A DNA stretch of 64,000 nucleotides from Streptomyces hokutonensis (lineage in GTDB: Bacteria > Actinomycetota > Actinomycetes > Streptomycetales > Streptomycetaceae). The translations under genes were made by a program, and so were the position numbers. Below the pieces are notes generated by a model, which ran no database searches, was not told the origin of the DNA, and saw nothing but the letters and a program-made list of their open reading frames with translations. Location: contig NZ_BARG01000006.1 of assembly GCF_000376565.1 (NCBI RefSeq), positions 124,001 through 188,000 on the forward strand, written 5' to 3'. Below are positions 8,527-18,695 of this stretch, piece by piece; position 1 is the first letter of the stretch; every line of letters begins with the position of its first letter.

Positions 8527-9927
8527 TCAGAAGAGCTTGCCGGGGTTGAGGATCCCCAGCGGGTCGAAGGTCGCCTTGACCGCCCGCTGCATCTCCACGC
8601 CCACCGGCCCGATCTCGCGGGCCAGCCACTCCTTCTTCAGGACGCCGACGCCGTGTTCGCCGGTGATGGTGCCGCCGAGCTCCAGGCCGAGCGCCATGAT
8701 CTCGTCGAAGGACTCGCGGGCCCGCCGGGACTCGTCGGGGTCCTGCGCGTCGAAGCAGACGGTGGGGTGGGTGTTGCCGTCGCCCGCGTGCGCGCAGACA
8801 CCGATCGTCAACTGGTACTTCTCACCGATCCGTTCCACCCCTTCGAGCATCTCGCCGAGCCGCGACCGGGGCACGCACACGTCGTCGATCATCGTCGTGC
8901 CCTTGACCGCCTCGAGCGCGGTGAGCGACAACCGCCGCGCCTGGAGCAGCAGTTCGGACTCGGCCGCGTCCTCGGCGGGCACCACCTGGGTGGCTCCGGC
9001 GGCTTCGCAGAGGGCTCCTACGGCGGCCAGGTCGGCGGCGGGGTCGAGCGTGTCGAAGGCCGCGAGCAGCAGCGCCTCGGTGCTCTCCGGCAGTCCCATG
9101 TGCGCGAGGTCGTTCACGGCCTTGACGGTCGTACGGTCCATCAGTTCGAGGAGGGACGGCACGTGCCCGCCCTCCATGATCCGGCACACGGCGTCGCACG
9201 CGGCGGCCGCGGACCCGAACTCGGCCGCCAGGACGAGCTGTTGGGGCGGCTGCGGCTTCAGCGCCAGGACCGCCTTCACGACGATGCCCAGCGAGCCTTC
9301 CGAGCCGACGAACAGCCGCGTCAGGTCGTATCCGGCGACACCCTTGGCCGTACGACGCCCGGTGCTCATCAGCCGTCCGTCGGCGAGGACGACGTCCAGG
9401 CCGAGGACGTACTCGGCCGTCACCCCGTACTTCACGCAGCACAGCCCGCCCGAGGCGGTGCCGATGTTGCCGCCGATGGTGCACATCTCCCAGCTGGAGG
9501 GGTCGGGCGGGTAGTACAGGCCGTGTTCGTTGACCGCGCGGGAGAGGGTCGCGTTGATGACGCCCGGCTCGACGACCGCGATGCGGTCGACCGGGCTGAT
9601 CTCCAGGATGCGGTCCATCTTGACGAGCGAGAGCACGATGCAGCCCTCGGAGGCGTTCGCCGCGCCCGACAGGCCGGTGCGGGCGCCCTGTGGGACGACC
9701 GGGACGCGCAGTTCGGTGGCGACGCGCATCACGTGCTGAACCTGTTCGGCCGTGCGCGGAAGCACGACGACGGCGGGGGTGCCGGACGGGCAGAAGCTCG
9801 CCATGTCGTTGGCGTACGAGACCGTGACGTCCGGGTCGGTGAGGACGGCCTCGGCGGGCAGCCCGGTCAGCAGGCGGTCGAGGAGGGTTCCGGTGTCGTG
9901 GTCGCGAGGCGCTTCGATACGGCTCAT
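8527..9927 (-). CDS. FAD-linked oxidase, glycolate oxidase/D-lactate dehydrogenase type
   Basis: A 466-residue flavoprotein with an N-terminal FAD-binding type 4 domain (VVPQGARTGLSGAAN and IGGNIGTASGGLCCVKYG are the pyrophosphate-binding loops) and a C-terminal FAD-oxidase cap (HAGDGNTHPTVCFD, ITGEHGVGVLKKEWL). It resembles GlcD or the LDHD family, oxidising 2-hydroxy acids such as glycolate or D-lactate. Substrate cannot be told from sequence. ATG at 9927 starts the recognisable domain; an in-frame ATG at 9996 is possible. It is convergent with ssgG. Confidence 0.92.
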   Translation of the reverse strand: MSRIEAPRDHDTGTLLDRLLTGLPAEAVLTDPDVTVSYANDMASFCPSGTPAVVVLPRTAEQVQHVMRVATELRVPVVPQGARTGLSGAANASEGCIVLSLVKMDRILEISPVDRIAVVEPGVINATLSRAVNEHGLYYPPDPSSWEMCTIGGNIGTASGGLCCVKYGVTAEYVLGLDVVLADGRLMSTGRRTAKGVAGYDLTRLFVGSEGSLGIVVKAVLALKPQPPQQLVLAAEFGSAAAACDAVCRIMEGGHVPSLLELMDRTTVKAVNDLAHMGLPESTEALLLAAFDTLDPAADLAAVGALCEAAGATQVVPAEDAAESELLLQARRLSLTALEAVKGTTMIDDVCVPRSRLGEMLEGVERIGEKYQLTIGVCAHAGDGNTHPTVCFDAQDPDESRRARESFDEIMALGLELGGTITGEHGVGVLKKEWLAREIGPVGVEMQRAVKATFDPLGILNPGKLF

Positions 9928-10025
9928 GATCACAGCGTCGCACTCGCGGCCATCGGTGTGAACCCCGTCCACGCGCGGCTTCGGCTGCCGGGGCACGGTC
10001 GTCGTACTGACGCAGAGTGAGCGCC

Positions 10026-11507
10026 ATGGAGAACGAACAGCGGAGCCCGGGTACGTCCCTGGTGGCGGAGCCGCGCAGGCGCCGCTCCCCCGTTCTGCGG
10101 CGGGTGCTGATCGCCTCGGTCGCCGGATGCGCCATGGTCGGCGGGCTGCTGTGGCTGCTGCCCGAGGAACCGCGCCGGGTGCCGCCGCCCGCGCCGGGAC
10201 CCAAGACGCAGGCGCTGACCGCGGTCACCGCGGGGGTGCCGGCCGCGCTGCCCGACCTGGCCGCGCTGATCGGCGACCGCGAGGCCCGGGTGCGGACCAA
10301 TCCGCGGGACGCGCGCTCCTGGGCGGTGCTCGGGGTGGCCTACGTGGAGCAGGGGCGGCGGACCGGCGACGCCCTGTACTACCCGAAGGCCGACGACGCC
10401 CTCCGCACCTCGCTGAAGGTCCGCGCGAAGGGCAACGACGCGAGCGCCGTGGCGATGGACGGCCTGACGGCGCTCGCGAACGAGCGGCGGGACTTCCGGG
10501 CGGCCCGGACCTGGGGCGAGGCCGCGGTGAAGCTGGCGCCGAAGCGCTGGACGACGTATCCGCTGCTGATCGACGCGTACACCGGCCTCGGCGACTACAA
10601 GGCGACCCGGCGGACCCTCGAAAAGCTCCAGGAACTGCACTCCGGACCCGCCGTGATGGCGCGCGCCGCCGAGGTCTACCGCGACCGGGGCTGGCGCGAG
10701 GACGCCGCCGCCCAGCTCGCCGACGCGGCGGCCGGGGCGACCGCGCCCGCCGAACAGGCGGCCTGGTGGCAGCGGGCCGGGGAACTGGCCTGGGAGCGCG
10801 GGGACCGGGAGGTGGCGCTACGGCACTTCGAGGCGGCCGTACGCATCGATCCCGACCAGCGGGAGGCACTCGCCGGAGAGGGCCGCGCCCTGGCCGCCCT
10901 GGGCCGCACCTCGGAGGCCCTGAACGCCTACCAGGTCGCCCTCGCCAAGCAGCCGACCCCCGAATACGCCCTGGAACTGGGCGAGTTGTACGAGTCGCTG
11001 GGCCTCACCCAGGCGGCCCGGGTGCAGTACGACACCCTGCGGACCCTGGTGACCCGGGACACCGCGGGCGGGGTCGACGACGAGCTGGTGCTCGGCGTGT
11101 TCGAGGCGGACCACGGGGACGTACAGGATGCCGTACGGCGGCTGCGCGCCGAGTGGGCCCGGCAGCCGGGGATCCCGGTGGCGGACGCGCTGGGGTGGGC
11201 ACTGCACCGGGCAGGGCAGGACGCGGAGGCGCTGAAGTTCGCGTCGGTGGCGACGGACAAGGTGCACGGGGGCGGGGTGCGGGACGCGCTGTACGCGTTC
11301 CACCGGGGCATGATCGAGCGGGAGTTGGACAAGACCGCGTCCGCGCGCCGGCATCTCCAGGAGGCGCTGCAGATCAACCCGTACTTCTCCCCGCTGCGGG
11401 TGCCGCTGGCACAGCAGGCGCTGGCGGCCCTGGGCGAGCCGCCGGCCGAGCCGCTCCCCACGGACAAGGAACCGCAGGACAAGGAGCCGCAGGAGAAGAC
11501 GGCTTGA
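10026..11507 (+). CDS. membrane-anchored TPR-repeat protein
   Basis: A 493-residue protein with a basic N-terminus, one membrane helix (about residues 26-45, VLIASVAGCAMVGGLLWLLP) and then several tetratricopeptide repeats (for example ARSWAVLGVAYVEQG, AAVKLAPKRWTTYPLLIDAY, ALRHFEAAVRIDPDQREALA). The tail is Lys/Glu/Pro-rich. It is likely a single-pass anchor with a repeat scaffold for protein contacts; no partner can be named. ATG at 10026 is chosen over an in-frame GTG at 10017. It is divergent from the FAD oxidase. Confidence 0.82.
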   Translation: MENEQRSPGTSLVAEPRRRRSPVLRRVLIASVAGCAMVGGLLWLLPEEPRRVPPPAPGPKTQALTAVTAGVPAALPDLAALIGDREARVRTNPRDARSWAVLGVAYVEQGRRTGDALYYPKADDALRTSLKVRAKGNDASAVAMDGLTALANERRDFRAARTWGEAAVKLAPKRWTTYPLLIDAYTGLGDYKATRRTLEKLQELHSGPAVMARAAEVYRDRGWREDAAAQLADAAAGATAPAEQAAWWQRAGELAWERGDREVALRHFEAAVRIDPDQREALAGEGRALAALGRTSEALNAYQVALAKQPTPEYALELGELYESLGLTQAARVQYDTLRTLVTRDTAGGVDDELVLGVFEADHGDVQDAVRRLRAEWARQPGIPVADALGWALHRAGQDAEALKFASVATDKVHGGGVRDALYAFHRGMIERELDKTASARRHLQEALQINPYFSPLRVPLAQQALAALGEPPAEPLPTDKEPQDKEPQEKTA

Positions 11508-11523
11508 CGTCCGGGGACCGCGG

Positions 11524-12390
11524 CTACGGCTTCAGGCAGAGCGAGAACCGGCGTGCCCCGGCCTCCCCGGACGCGAAGCCCAGGCACAGTCGGGTGCCGG
11601 GCTTGGTGCGGACCGCCAGGCCCTCCGGTTCGCGGTAGGTGAGGGTGTGGGCGGCCTCCGTGCGTGACTGCTGGAGGAGTTCGCCGGTGCGGATGTCGAG
11701 GCAGGAGACGTAGGTGTTGCCGTGTTTCGCGGGTGGGTTGGTGATGGAGTCGTAGGCGGTGCCCGCGAGTTGGTAGAGGTGGTCGCCGTCGAGGGCGTAG
11801 CCCTGGAACGGGATCGCCGGGTCGGGGTGGGCGCCGGTCTGCGCGATGTCGGCGAGGGGCGTGGCGTAGTCGCGGGCCACGAAGGCGTCCAAGTCCCAGA
11901 CGCGGTAACGGGGTTGGCCGGCGATGCGGTAGCGGACGGCGATGCGGTTGGACGTCGCGCAGACCGTGGGCTGGTTGTTGGTGGAGTTCGCGATCGGCTT
12001 GCGGATCGCGACGTCGGCGGCGGTGCGGACCGCGCCGTTGGCGAAGTGGAAGCGGGTGACGGCCTGGCCGTAGGCGCCGCCTGAACCGGCCTTCGCGGCG
12101 GCCTCGGTCCAGATCCAGACGTCTCCGTCGGGGGTGTTCTGCACGCCCATGCTGACGCCGTGCCCGAAGCCCTGGAGGTGCATGTGGCCGAGCGACCTGC
12201 CCGTGTAGTCGAGCTGGTTGAGGCAGAGGTTGCCCGCGTCGGCGCCGCCCTGTCTCGACTGGAGGACGTACAGGCGCTGGTGGACCTCGTCGAGGGCGAA
12301 CGACTGGAGGACCGTGGGTTCGTGCAGGGTGCCCTTGTTCCAGAGCCAGCGCACCGCCGGGGCGGTCAGGTCGATGGGCGCGTCGGCCAC
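11524..12390 (-). CDS. TagC/phage P68 receptor-binding-type beta-propeller protein
   Basis: A 288-residue protein without signal peptide. Segments such as LQSFALDEVHQRLYVLQ, GNLCLNQLDYTG, HLQGFGHGVSMGV and VWIWTEAAA match, by recognition, the propeller shared by Bacillus TagC/DinC and staphylococcal phage P68 tail proteins, which bind or relate to teichoic acid. GTG at 12390 has a perfect GGGAGGA site 3 bases upstream; the same frame continues upstream only as an antisense shadow of hpd. It lies 32 bp after hpd on the same strand, so it may be read with it. A biochemical role is unknown. Confidence 0.72.
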   Translation of the reverse strand: MADAPIDLTAPAVRWLWNKGTLHEPTVLQSFALDEVHQRLYVLQSRQGGADAGNLCLNQLDYTGRSLGHMHLQGFGHGVSMGVQNTPDGDVWIWTEAAAKAGSGGAYGQAVTRFHFANGAVRTAADVAIRKPIANSTNNQPTVCATSNRIAVRYRIAGQPRYRVWDLDAFVARDYATPLADIAQTGAHPDPAIPFQGYALDGDHLYQLAGTAYDSITNPPAKHGNTYVSCLDIRTGELLQQSRTEAAHTLTYREPEGLAVRTKPGTRLCLGFASGEAGARRFSLCLKP

Positions 12391-12422
12391 GGTCCTCCCA
12401 AGTCCCTTGCGGGACCCCTGAG

Positions 12423-13631
<1,209 letters not shown>

Positions 13632-13693
13632 TCAGTGGTACGACCGTTTCGGCGGGCTTTATGTACAGGATGACCATCCTCGGAGGCGGGCAC

Positions 13694-14176
13694 ATGGGGA
13701 TCGATCAGCTCGACGGCCGGATCATCGTGCTGCTGGCCGAGGAGCCGCGCATCGGCGTCCTGGAGATGTCCCGGCGGCTGGGGGTCGCCCGGGGGACGGC
13801 GCAGGCGCGGCTGGACCGGCTTCAGTCGAATGGAGTCATCCGCGGCTTCGGGCCGCAGGTCGATCCGGCGGCGCTCGGCTATCCGGTCACGGCGTTCGCG
13901 ACGCTGGAGATCCGGCAGGGGCAAGGCACGGACGTCCGGGCGCACTTGGCGACCGTCCCGGAGGTGCTCGAACTGCACACCACCACCGGCAGCGGGGACA
14001 TGCTGTGCCGGCTGGTGGCCCGCTCGAACGCCGATCTCCAGCGGGTCATCGACCGGGTTGTCGGTTTTGATGGCATTGTCCGGGCCGCCACCGCGATCGT
14101 GATGGAGAACCCGGTTCCGCTGCGGATCATCCCGCTGGTGGAACAGGCGGCCGAGGACGTCAACCGGCCGACGTAG
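13694..14176 (+). CDS. AsnC/Lrp-family transcriptional regulator
   Basis: A 160-residue protein with an N-terminal winged helix (LDGRIIVLLAEEPRIGVLEM, then RRLGVARGTAQARLDRLQ as the recognition region) and a C-terminal RAM effector domain. ATG at 13694 has GGAGGC upstream; two earlier in-frame ATGs are poorer. It is divergent from hpd, as regulators of aromatic amino acid catabolism often are, and only 12 bp precede the next gene, so it also heads the osmoprotectant ABC operon. Ligand is unknown; a tyrosine-pathway compound is an inference. Confidence 0.92.
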   Translation: MGIDQLDGRIIVLLAEEPRIGVLEMSRRLGVARGTAQARLDRLQSNGVIRGFGPQVDPAALGYPVTAFATLEIRQGQGTDVRAHLATVPEVLELHTTTGSGDMLCRLVARSNADLQRVIDRVVGFDGIVRAATAIVMENPVPLRIIPLVEQAAEDVNRPT

Positions 14177-14188
14177 GGGTGTGTGCAT

Positions 14189-14836
14189 GTGAGCTTCTGG
14201 GAGTACTTGGGCAACCGGCACCAGCAGCTGCTCACCGACGCCTACCAACACGCCAGCGCGGTCTTCCAGTGCATGGTCGTGGCCACGCTGATCGGGGTGG
14301 TGCTCGGGGTCGTGACCTATCGGAGCGAGTGGGCGGGCAACCTCGCCACCACGGCCACCTCGACCATTCTGACCATTCCGTCGCTCGCCATGATCGGTCT
14401 GCTCATTCCGATCGTGGGGCTCGGCGTCCCGCCCACGGTCATCGCGCTGACCCTGTACGGCCTGCTGCCGATCGTCCGCAACGCGATCGTGGGGCTGCGC
14501 GGGGTCGACCCGTCCCTGGTGGACGCGGCGAAGGGCATCGGGATGTCCCGGCTGATGCGGCTCGCGCGGGTCGAACTGCCGCTCGCCTGGCCGCCGATCC
14601 TCACCGGAATCCGGGTCTCCACCCAGATGCTGATGGGCATCGCGGCCATCGCTGCGTACGCCTCCGGGCCCGGCCTCGGCAACGAGATCTTCCGCGGCAT
14701 CGGCTCCCTGGGCAGCAAGAACGCCCTCAACCAGGTGCTCGCGGGAACGCTCGGGATCATCGTCCTGGCGCTGCTGTTCGACGCCGCGTACGTCCTTCTC
14801 GGACGGCTGACCATTCCCAGGGGGATCCGTGCCTGA
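14189..14836 (+). CDS. osmoprotectant ABC transporter permease (OpuBB/OpuCB type)
   Basis: A 215-residue inner-membrane subunit with about six helices and the permease loop GLRGVDPSLVDAAKGIGMS that docks the ATPase. It belongs to the glycine betaine/choline/carnitine group. GTG at 14189 is preferred because AGGGG lies 9 bases upstream; GTG at 14183 is too close to it. Its end overlaps the ATPase gene by 8 bases. Confidence 0.92.
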   Translation: MSFWEYLGNRHQQLLTDAYQHASAVFQCMVVATLIGVVLGVVTYRSEWAGNLATTATSTILTIPSLAMIGLLIPIVGLGVPPTVIALTLYGLLPIVRNAIVGLRGVDPSLVDAAKGIGMSRLMRLARVELPLAWPPILTGIRVSTQMLMGIAAIAAYASGPGLGNEIFRGIGSLGSKNALNQVLAGTLGIIVLALLFDAAYVLLGRLTIPRGIRA

Positions 14837-16073
14837 GCCGTCCACGACCACGTCCGGTGCCTCCATCGAGCTGGAGAACCTGACCAAGAGATATCCCGGT
14901 AGCCCGCAGCCCGCCGTCGACAGCGTCAACATGGAGATCAAGGCGGGCGAGTTGGTCGTCTTCGTCGGGCCCTCCGGCTGCGGCAAGTCGACCACGCTCA
15001 AGATGATCAACCGGCTGATCGAACCGACCGGCGGCCGGATCCGCATCAACGGCGAGGACGTCACCGACATCGACCCGGTGAAACTGCGCCGCAAGGTCGG
15101 CTACGCGATCCAGTCCAGCGGCCTCTTCCCGCACATGACGGTCGCCCAGAACATCGCACTCGTCCCGAGGATGATCGGCTGGTCGAAGTCCCGGATCAGG
15201 GACCGCGTGGAGGAGATGCTCGACCTGGTCGGGCTCGACGCCGGCGAGTTCCAGGGCCGCTATCCGCGCCAGCTCTCCGGCGGGCAGCAGCAACGCGTGG
15301 GCGTGGCAAGGGCGTTGGCGGCCGATCCGCCGGTGCTGCTGATGGACGAGCCGTTCGGCGCGGTCGACCCGATCACCCGCGACCACCTCCAGGACGAGTT
15401 GATCAGGCTCCAGCACGAACTGCACAAGACGATCGTCTTCGTCACCCACGACTTCGACGAGGCGATCAAACTGGGCGACCGGATCGCGGTGCTGCGCGAA
15501 CGCTCGCACATCGCGCAGTTCGACACCCCGGAGGCGATCCTCACCAACCCGGCGGACGACTTCGTGTCCGGGTTCGTCGGCGCCGGGGCCGCCCTCAAGC
15601 GGCTGAACCTCACCCGCGTACGGGACGTGGAGATCACCGACTATCCGACGGTGACGGTCGACGACCCGCTCCAGACCATCTTCAACAAGCTTCGGGACAG
15701 CGGCACCAACGAGATCCTGCTGCTCGACAAACGCGGCCGGCCCTACAAGTGGCTGCGGCGCGGCGACATGATGCGCGCCAAGGGCTCACTGGCCCGCGCG
15801 GGCACGCTGGTCAGCGACACCGTGACGCGGGACGCGACACTCCGGGACGCGCTGGAGGCCGTGCTGACGGACAACGCGGGGCGGGTCGCGGTGACCGGGC
15901 GGCGCGGCGAGTACATCGGTGTGGTCGACATGGAGACGCTGATGAACTCCGTGCACGAACTCCTGGAGGCCGACCGGCTGGAGGCGATGGAGGCCCAGCA
16001 CGAACTGGAGGAGGCCCGGGCCCTCCAGACGCACGCCGAGCAGGAGGGCGCCGGCGGGGAGGAGAAGGCGTGA
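14829..16073 (+). CDS. osmoprotectant ABC transporter ATP-binding protein with CBS region
   Basis: A 414-residue ATPase of the OpuCA/ProV group. Walker A is GPSGCGKST (47-55), the signature LSGGQQQRVGVARAL and Walker B VLLMDEPFGAVDP are intact. A C-terminal CBS pair (about residues 260-380, for example NEILLLDKRGRPYKWL and GRVAVTGRRGEYIGVVDMET) is typical of OpuA/OpuC and senses ionic strength or nucleotides. The tail is a Glu/Ala-rich helix. GTG start inside the previous gene; its stop overlaps the next start (GTGA). Confidence 0.96.
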   Translation: MPEPSTTTSGASIELENLTKRYPGSPQPAVDSVNMEIKAGELVVFVGPSGCGKSTTLKMINRLIEPTGGRIRINGEDVTDIDPVKLRRKVGYAIQSSGLFPHMTVAQNIALVPRMIGWSKSRIRDRVEEMLDLVGLDAGEFQGRYPRQLSGGQQQRVGVARALAADPPVLLMDEPFGAVDPITRDHLQDELIRLQHELHKTIVFVTHDFDEAIKLGDRIAVLRERSHIAQFDTPEAILTNPADDFVSGFVGAGAALKRLNLTRVRDVEITDYPTVTVDDPLQTIFNKLRDSGTNEILLLDKRGRPYKWLRRGDMMRAKGSLARAGTLVSDTVTRDATLRDALEAVLTDNAGRVAVTGRRGEYIGVVDMETLMNSVHELLEADRLEAMEAQHELEEARALQTHAEQEGAGGEEKA

Positions 16074-16873
16074 CGACCACTCCCGAGCTGGAAGAGGAGG
16101 AGACGGAGGCCACCGTGCCCCCGACTCCCCCCAAGCGGCGCATCACCTGGCAGAAGCTGACCATCCTGCCCGCGTTCCTGGTGGCGGTCCTGCTGGCGAC
16201 CTGGCTGTGGTTCAACCAGGCGCACCTGGACGCCATTTCGGAGAACGCGCTCTCCAACGGGCAGGTGAGCAAGGCCCTTTGGCAGCACGTCCAACTCACC
16301 GTGATCTCCACGTTCTTCGTGCTGATCATCGCGATCCCGCTGGGCATCCTGCTGACCCGCGGGGCGTTCCGGAAGGCCGCCCCGGTCGCGATGACCTTCG
16401 CCAACATGGGCCAGGCGACCCCGGCCATCGGCCTGTTGGCCCTGCTGGTGATCTGGCTGGGCACCGGCGAGAAGGCGGCCCTGATCGGCATCATCATCTA
16501 CGCCGTCCTGCCGGTGCTGTCCAACACCATCGCGGGCCTGAAGGCCAACGACCCGACTTTGCTGGAGGCGGCCAGAGGCATCGGCATGTCCCAACTCGGC
16601 GTCCTGGGACGGGTCGAGCTGCCCCTCGCGGTCCCGCTGATCCTGGCCGGCGTCCGAACCGCCCTCGTCCTCAACGTCGGTACGGCGACTCTGGCGACCT
16701 TCGGCGGGGGCGGCGGCCTCGGCGTGCTGATCACCACCGGCATCACCACCCAGCGGATGCCCGTCCTGGTCCTCGGCTCGATCCTCACGGTCAGCCTCGC
16801 GCTGCTGGTGGACTGGCTGGCCTCCCTGGCCGAACTCCTGCTGCGCCCACGGGGGTTGGAGGTGGGCACGTGA
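16070..16873 (+). CDS. osmoprotectant ABC transporter permease (second)
   Basis: A 267-residue permease with an acidic cytoplasmic N-terminus, a first helix at about residues 30-50 and five further helices. The ATPase-docking loop is GLKANDPTLLEAARGIGMS, paralogous to the first permease. GTG at 16070 overlaps the ATPase stop and has GGGGAGGAG upstream. The two permeases probably form a heterodimer. Confidence 0.93.
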   Translation: MTTTPELEEEETEATVPPTPPKRRITWQKLTILPAFLVAVLLATWLWFNQAHLDAISENALSNGQVSKALWQHVQLTVISTFFVLIIAIPLGILLTRGAFRKAAPVAMTFANMGQATPAIGLLALLVIWLGTGEKAALIGIIIYAVLPVLSNTIAGLKANDPTLLEAARGIGMSQLGVLGRVELPLAVPLILAGVRTALVLNVGTATLATFGGGGGLGVLITTGITTQRMPVLVLGSILTVSLALLVDWLASLAELLLRPRGLEVGT

Positions 16874-17826
16874 AGCGGACCTGTCTGGTGGCGGTCGGTG
16901 CGCTGATCGTCGTATCCGGCTGCGGACTGACCAGCGGCTCCCCGATGGTCGACGACGTCAGCCCCGGCACCGTCGGGCGGGGCGAGCCCCTCAAGGGCGC
17001 CCATCTCACCGTCACGTCGAAGGAGTTCACCGAGCAGCTGATCCTGGGCGCGATGATGGGCATCGCCTTCGAGGCGGCCGGCGCGGACGTCCTCGACCGG
17101 ACCGGCATCCAGGGGTCGATCGGAGCGCGGGAGGCCGTCAAGTCCGGTGACGCGGACGGGATGTACGAGTACACCGGCACCGCGTGGATCACCTACCTGG
17201 GCAACAGCAAGCCGATCACCGACCCGATGAAGCAGTGGCAGGCGGTACGGGACGCGGACCTCAAGAACGGCCTGACCTGGCTGCCTCCCTCCGCCCTCAA
17301 CAACACCTACGCGCTCGCCATGAACCAGGCCAACTTCAAGAAGTACGGCACGAAGACGCTCTCGGACGTGGCCGCGCTGGCGAAGAAGGACCCGGGCGCG
17401 GTGACGCTGTGCGTGGAGAGCGAGTTCGCCAACCGCGCGGACGGACTGCCCGGCATGGAGAAGGCGTACGGCATGAGCATCCCGGCGAAGAACATCACGC
17501 AGATGGACACCGGGATCATCTACACCCAGGTGAAGAAGGGCAGTTGTACCTACGGCGAGGTCTTCACCACCGACGGCCGCATCAAGTCCATGAACCTCGC
17601 GGTGATGGCCGACGACAAGAAGTTCTTCCCCAACTACAACGCGGCGCCCGAGATCAACACCAAGGCCCTGAAGAAGTGGCCGGCGATCGCGGAGGTCCTC
17701 GCCCCGGTCACGAAGAAGCTGAACAACACGGTGGCGCAGGCGTTGAACGCCAAGGTGGACGTCGACGGGGAGGACCCGCATCAGGTGGCGCTGGACTGGA
17801 TGAAGGCGGAGGGGTTGGTCAAGTAG
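16870..17826 (+). CDS. osmoprotectant-binding lipoprotein (OpuAC/OpuCC type)
   Basis: A 318-residue solute-binding lipoprotein. The lipobox VVSGC places the lipidated cysteine at residue 18. The mature part is an OpuAC-type two-lobed domain (LTVTSKEFTEQLILGAMM, GDADGMYEYTGTAW), which binds quaternary ammonium compounds such as glycine betaine, choline or carnitine. Translation is coupled to the permease by a GTGA overlap. It is the last gene of the AsnC-led operon and completes a permease-ATPase-permease-binding protein importer. Confidence 0.95.
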   Translation: MKRTCLVAVGALIVVSGCGLTSGSPMVDDVSPGTVGRGEPLKGAHLTVTSKEFTEQLILGAMMGIAFEAAGADVLDRTGIQGSIGAREAVKSGDADGMYEYTGTAWITYLGNSKPITDPMKQWQAVRDADLKNGLTWLPPSALNNTYALAMNQANFKKYGTKTLSDVAALAKKDPGAVTLCVESEFANRADGLPGMEKAYGMSIPAKNITQMDTGIIYTQVKKGSCTYGEVFTTDGRIKSMNLAVMADDKKFFPNYNAAPEINTKALKKWPAIAEVLAPVTKKLNNTVAQALNAKVDVDGEDPHQVALDWMKAEGLVK

Positions 17827-17855
17827 AGGTTCTGCCGGGAGTTACCAAGGATTGC

Positions 17856-17898
17856 TTGCAAAGAAGTGGTTGCATCGACTTCTTTGCAACGCTACCTT
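17856..17898 (+). promoter_or_regulatory. promoter nested in a 12-10-12 palindrome
   Basis: TTGCAAAGAAGT (17856-17867) and ACTTCTTTGCAA (17878-17889) are perfect inverted arms with a 10-base spacer. The spacer region carries a -35-like TTGCAT (17870-17875), and TACCTT (17893-17898) lies 17 bases on as a -10. The predicted start point falls at the ATG (17906), and no ribosome site exists, so the regulator mRNA is probably leaderless and autoregulated through the palindrome. Confidence 0.65.
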
Positions 17899-17905
17899 TG
17901 TAAGC

Positions 17906-18490
17906 ATGCAGGAGCACGGAGAACGGAAACGCCGCCACCTCGATGCCCGCTCGCTGCGCGGCCTGGCACACCCGCTGCGGATGCAGTTGCTGGACGCGCT
18001 GCGGGACAACGGACCGGCCACCGCCTCGCAACTGGGCGTCCGGCTGGGCGAGTCCAGCGGCGCAACCAGTTACCACCTGCGTCAGCTCGCCGCGCACGGG
18101 TTCGTCGAGGACGCCCCCGAGCACGGCAAGGGACGCGAGCGATGGTGGCAAGCGGTGGACCAGGGGATCGTCTTCGACACCGAGGCCTTCGCGGACGCCG
18201 GCCCCGAGGTCCGGGGGCTCGCGGAGGCGTACCTGCATGAGATGGCGAACACGCACGCCCGCGAGTTGATCACGTGGCTCAACACCCGGAACAACTGGCC
18301 CGAGTCCTGGTCCCGCAGCTCCGACATGAGCAACGCGACCATGCGTCTCACGCCCGACCTCGCCGCCGAACTCGTCGGCAAGATGCACGCCCTGATTGAC
18401 GACTACCGAGGTCGTGTCCCCGACAAGGACACCGCTGAATCCGAGCAAGTGCGCATCCACACCCACCTGTTCCCCATAGAAACCGATTAA
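17906..18490 (+). CDS. ArsR-type winged-helix regulator
   Basis: A 194-residue regulator. The N-terminal half is an ArsR-like winged helix (LRGLAHPLRMQLLDALRDNG, then TASQLGVRLGESSGATSYHL as the HTH, and RERWWQAVDQG as the wing). The C-terminal half is alpha-helical and may sense a ligand; there is no cysteine metal site, so metal sensing is unlikely. The ATG at 17906 has no ribosome site, which fits the leaderless promoter. The short gene at 18501 follows directly. Confidence 0.9.
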   Translation: MQEHGERKRRHLDARSLRGLAHPLRMQLLDALRDNGPATASQLGVRLGESSGATSYHLRQLAAHGFVEDAPEHGKGRERWWQAVDQGIVFDTEAFADAGPEVRGLAEAYLHEMANTHARELITWLNTRNNWPESWSRSSDMSNATMRLTPDLAAELVGKMHALIDDYRGRVPDKDTAESEQVRIHTHLFPIETD

Positions 18491-18500
18491 GAGGAACCCC

Positions 18501-18695
18501 ATGCATCCCGAGACCCACCTCGCGCTGCACCACGCCCGCACCGCCGAGCTCCAGGCCCAGGCCGAGGCCCACCGCCTCGCCGCCGAGGCCAGGGCGCCCC
18601 GGCCCGAGCTCCGTACCCGCGTCGGCTGGACCCTCGTAGAACTGGGTCTGCGGCTGGCCGCCGCGCCGAACAACCCGAAGCCCGCCGTGGCCTAA
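18501..18695 (+). CDS. small Ala/Arg/His-rich protein, 64 aa
   Basis: A short protein, probably one long helix in its first half (HHARTAELQAQAEAHRLAAE) and a second amphipathic segment ending in LGLRLAAAP. It has an AAGAGGA ribosome site and starts 10 bp after the regulator stop, so it is translated from the same message. The last four bases overlap the convergent protease gene. No family is recognised; its size and place suggest an accessory to the regulator, which is inference. Confidence 0.7.
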   Translation: MHPETHLALHHARTAELQAQAEAHRLAAEARAPRPELRTRVGWTLVELGLRLAAAPNNPKPAVA

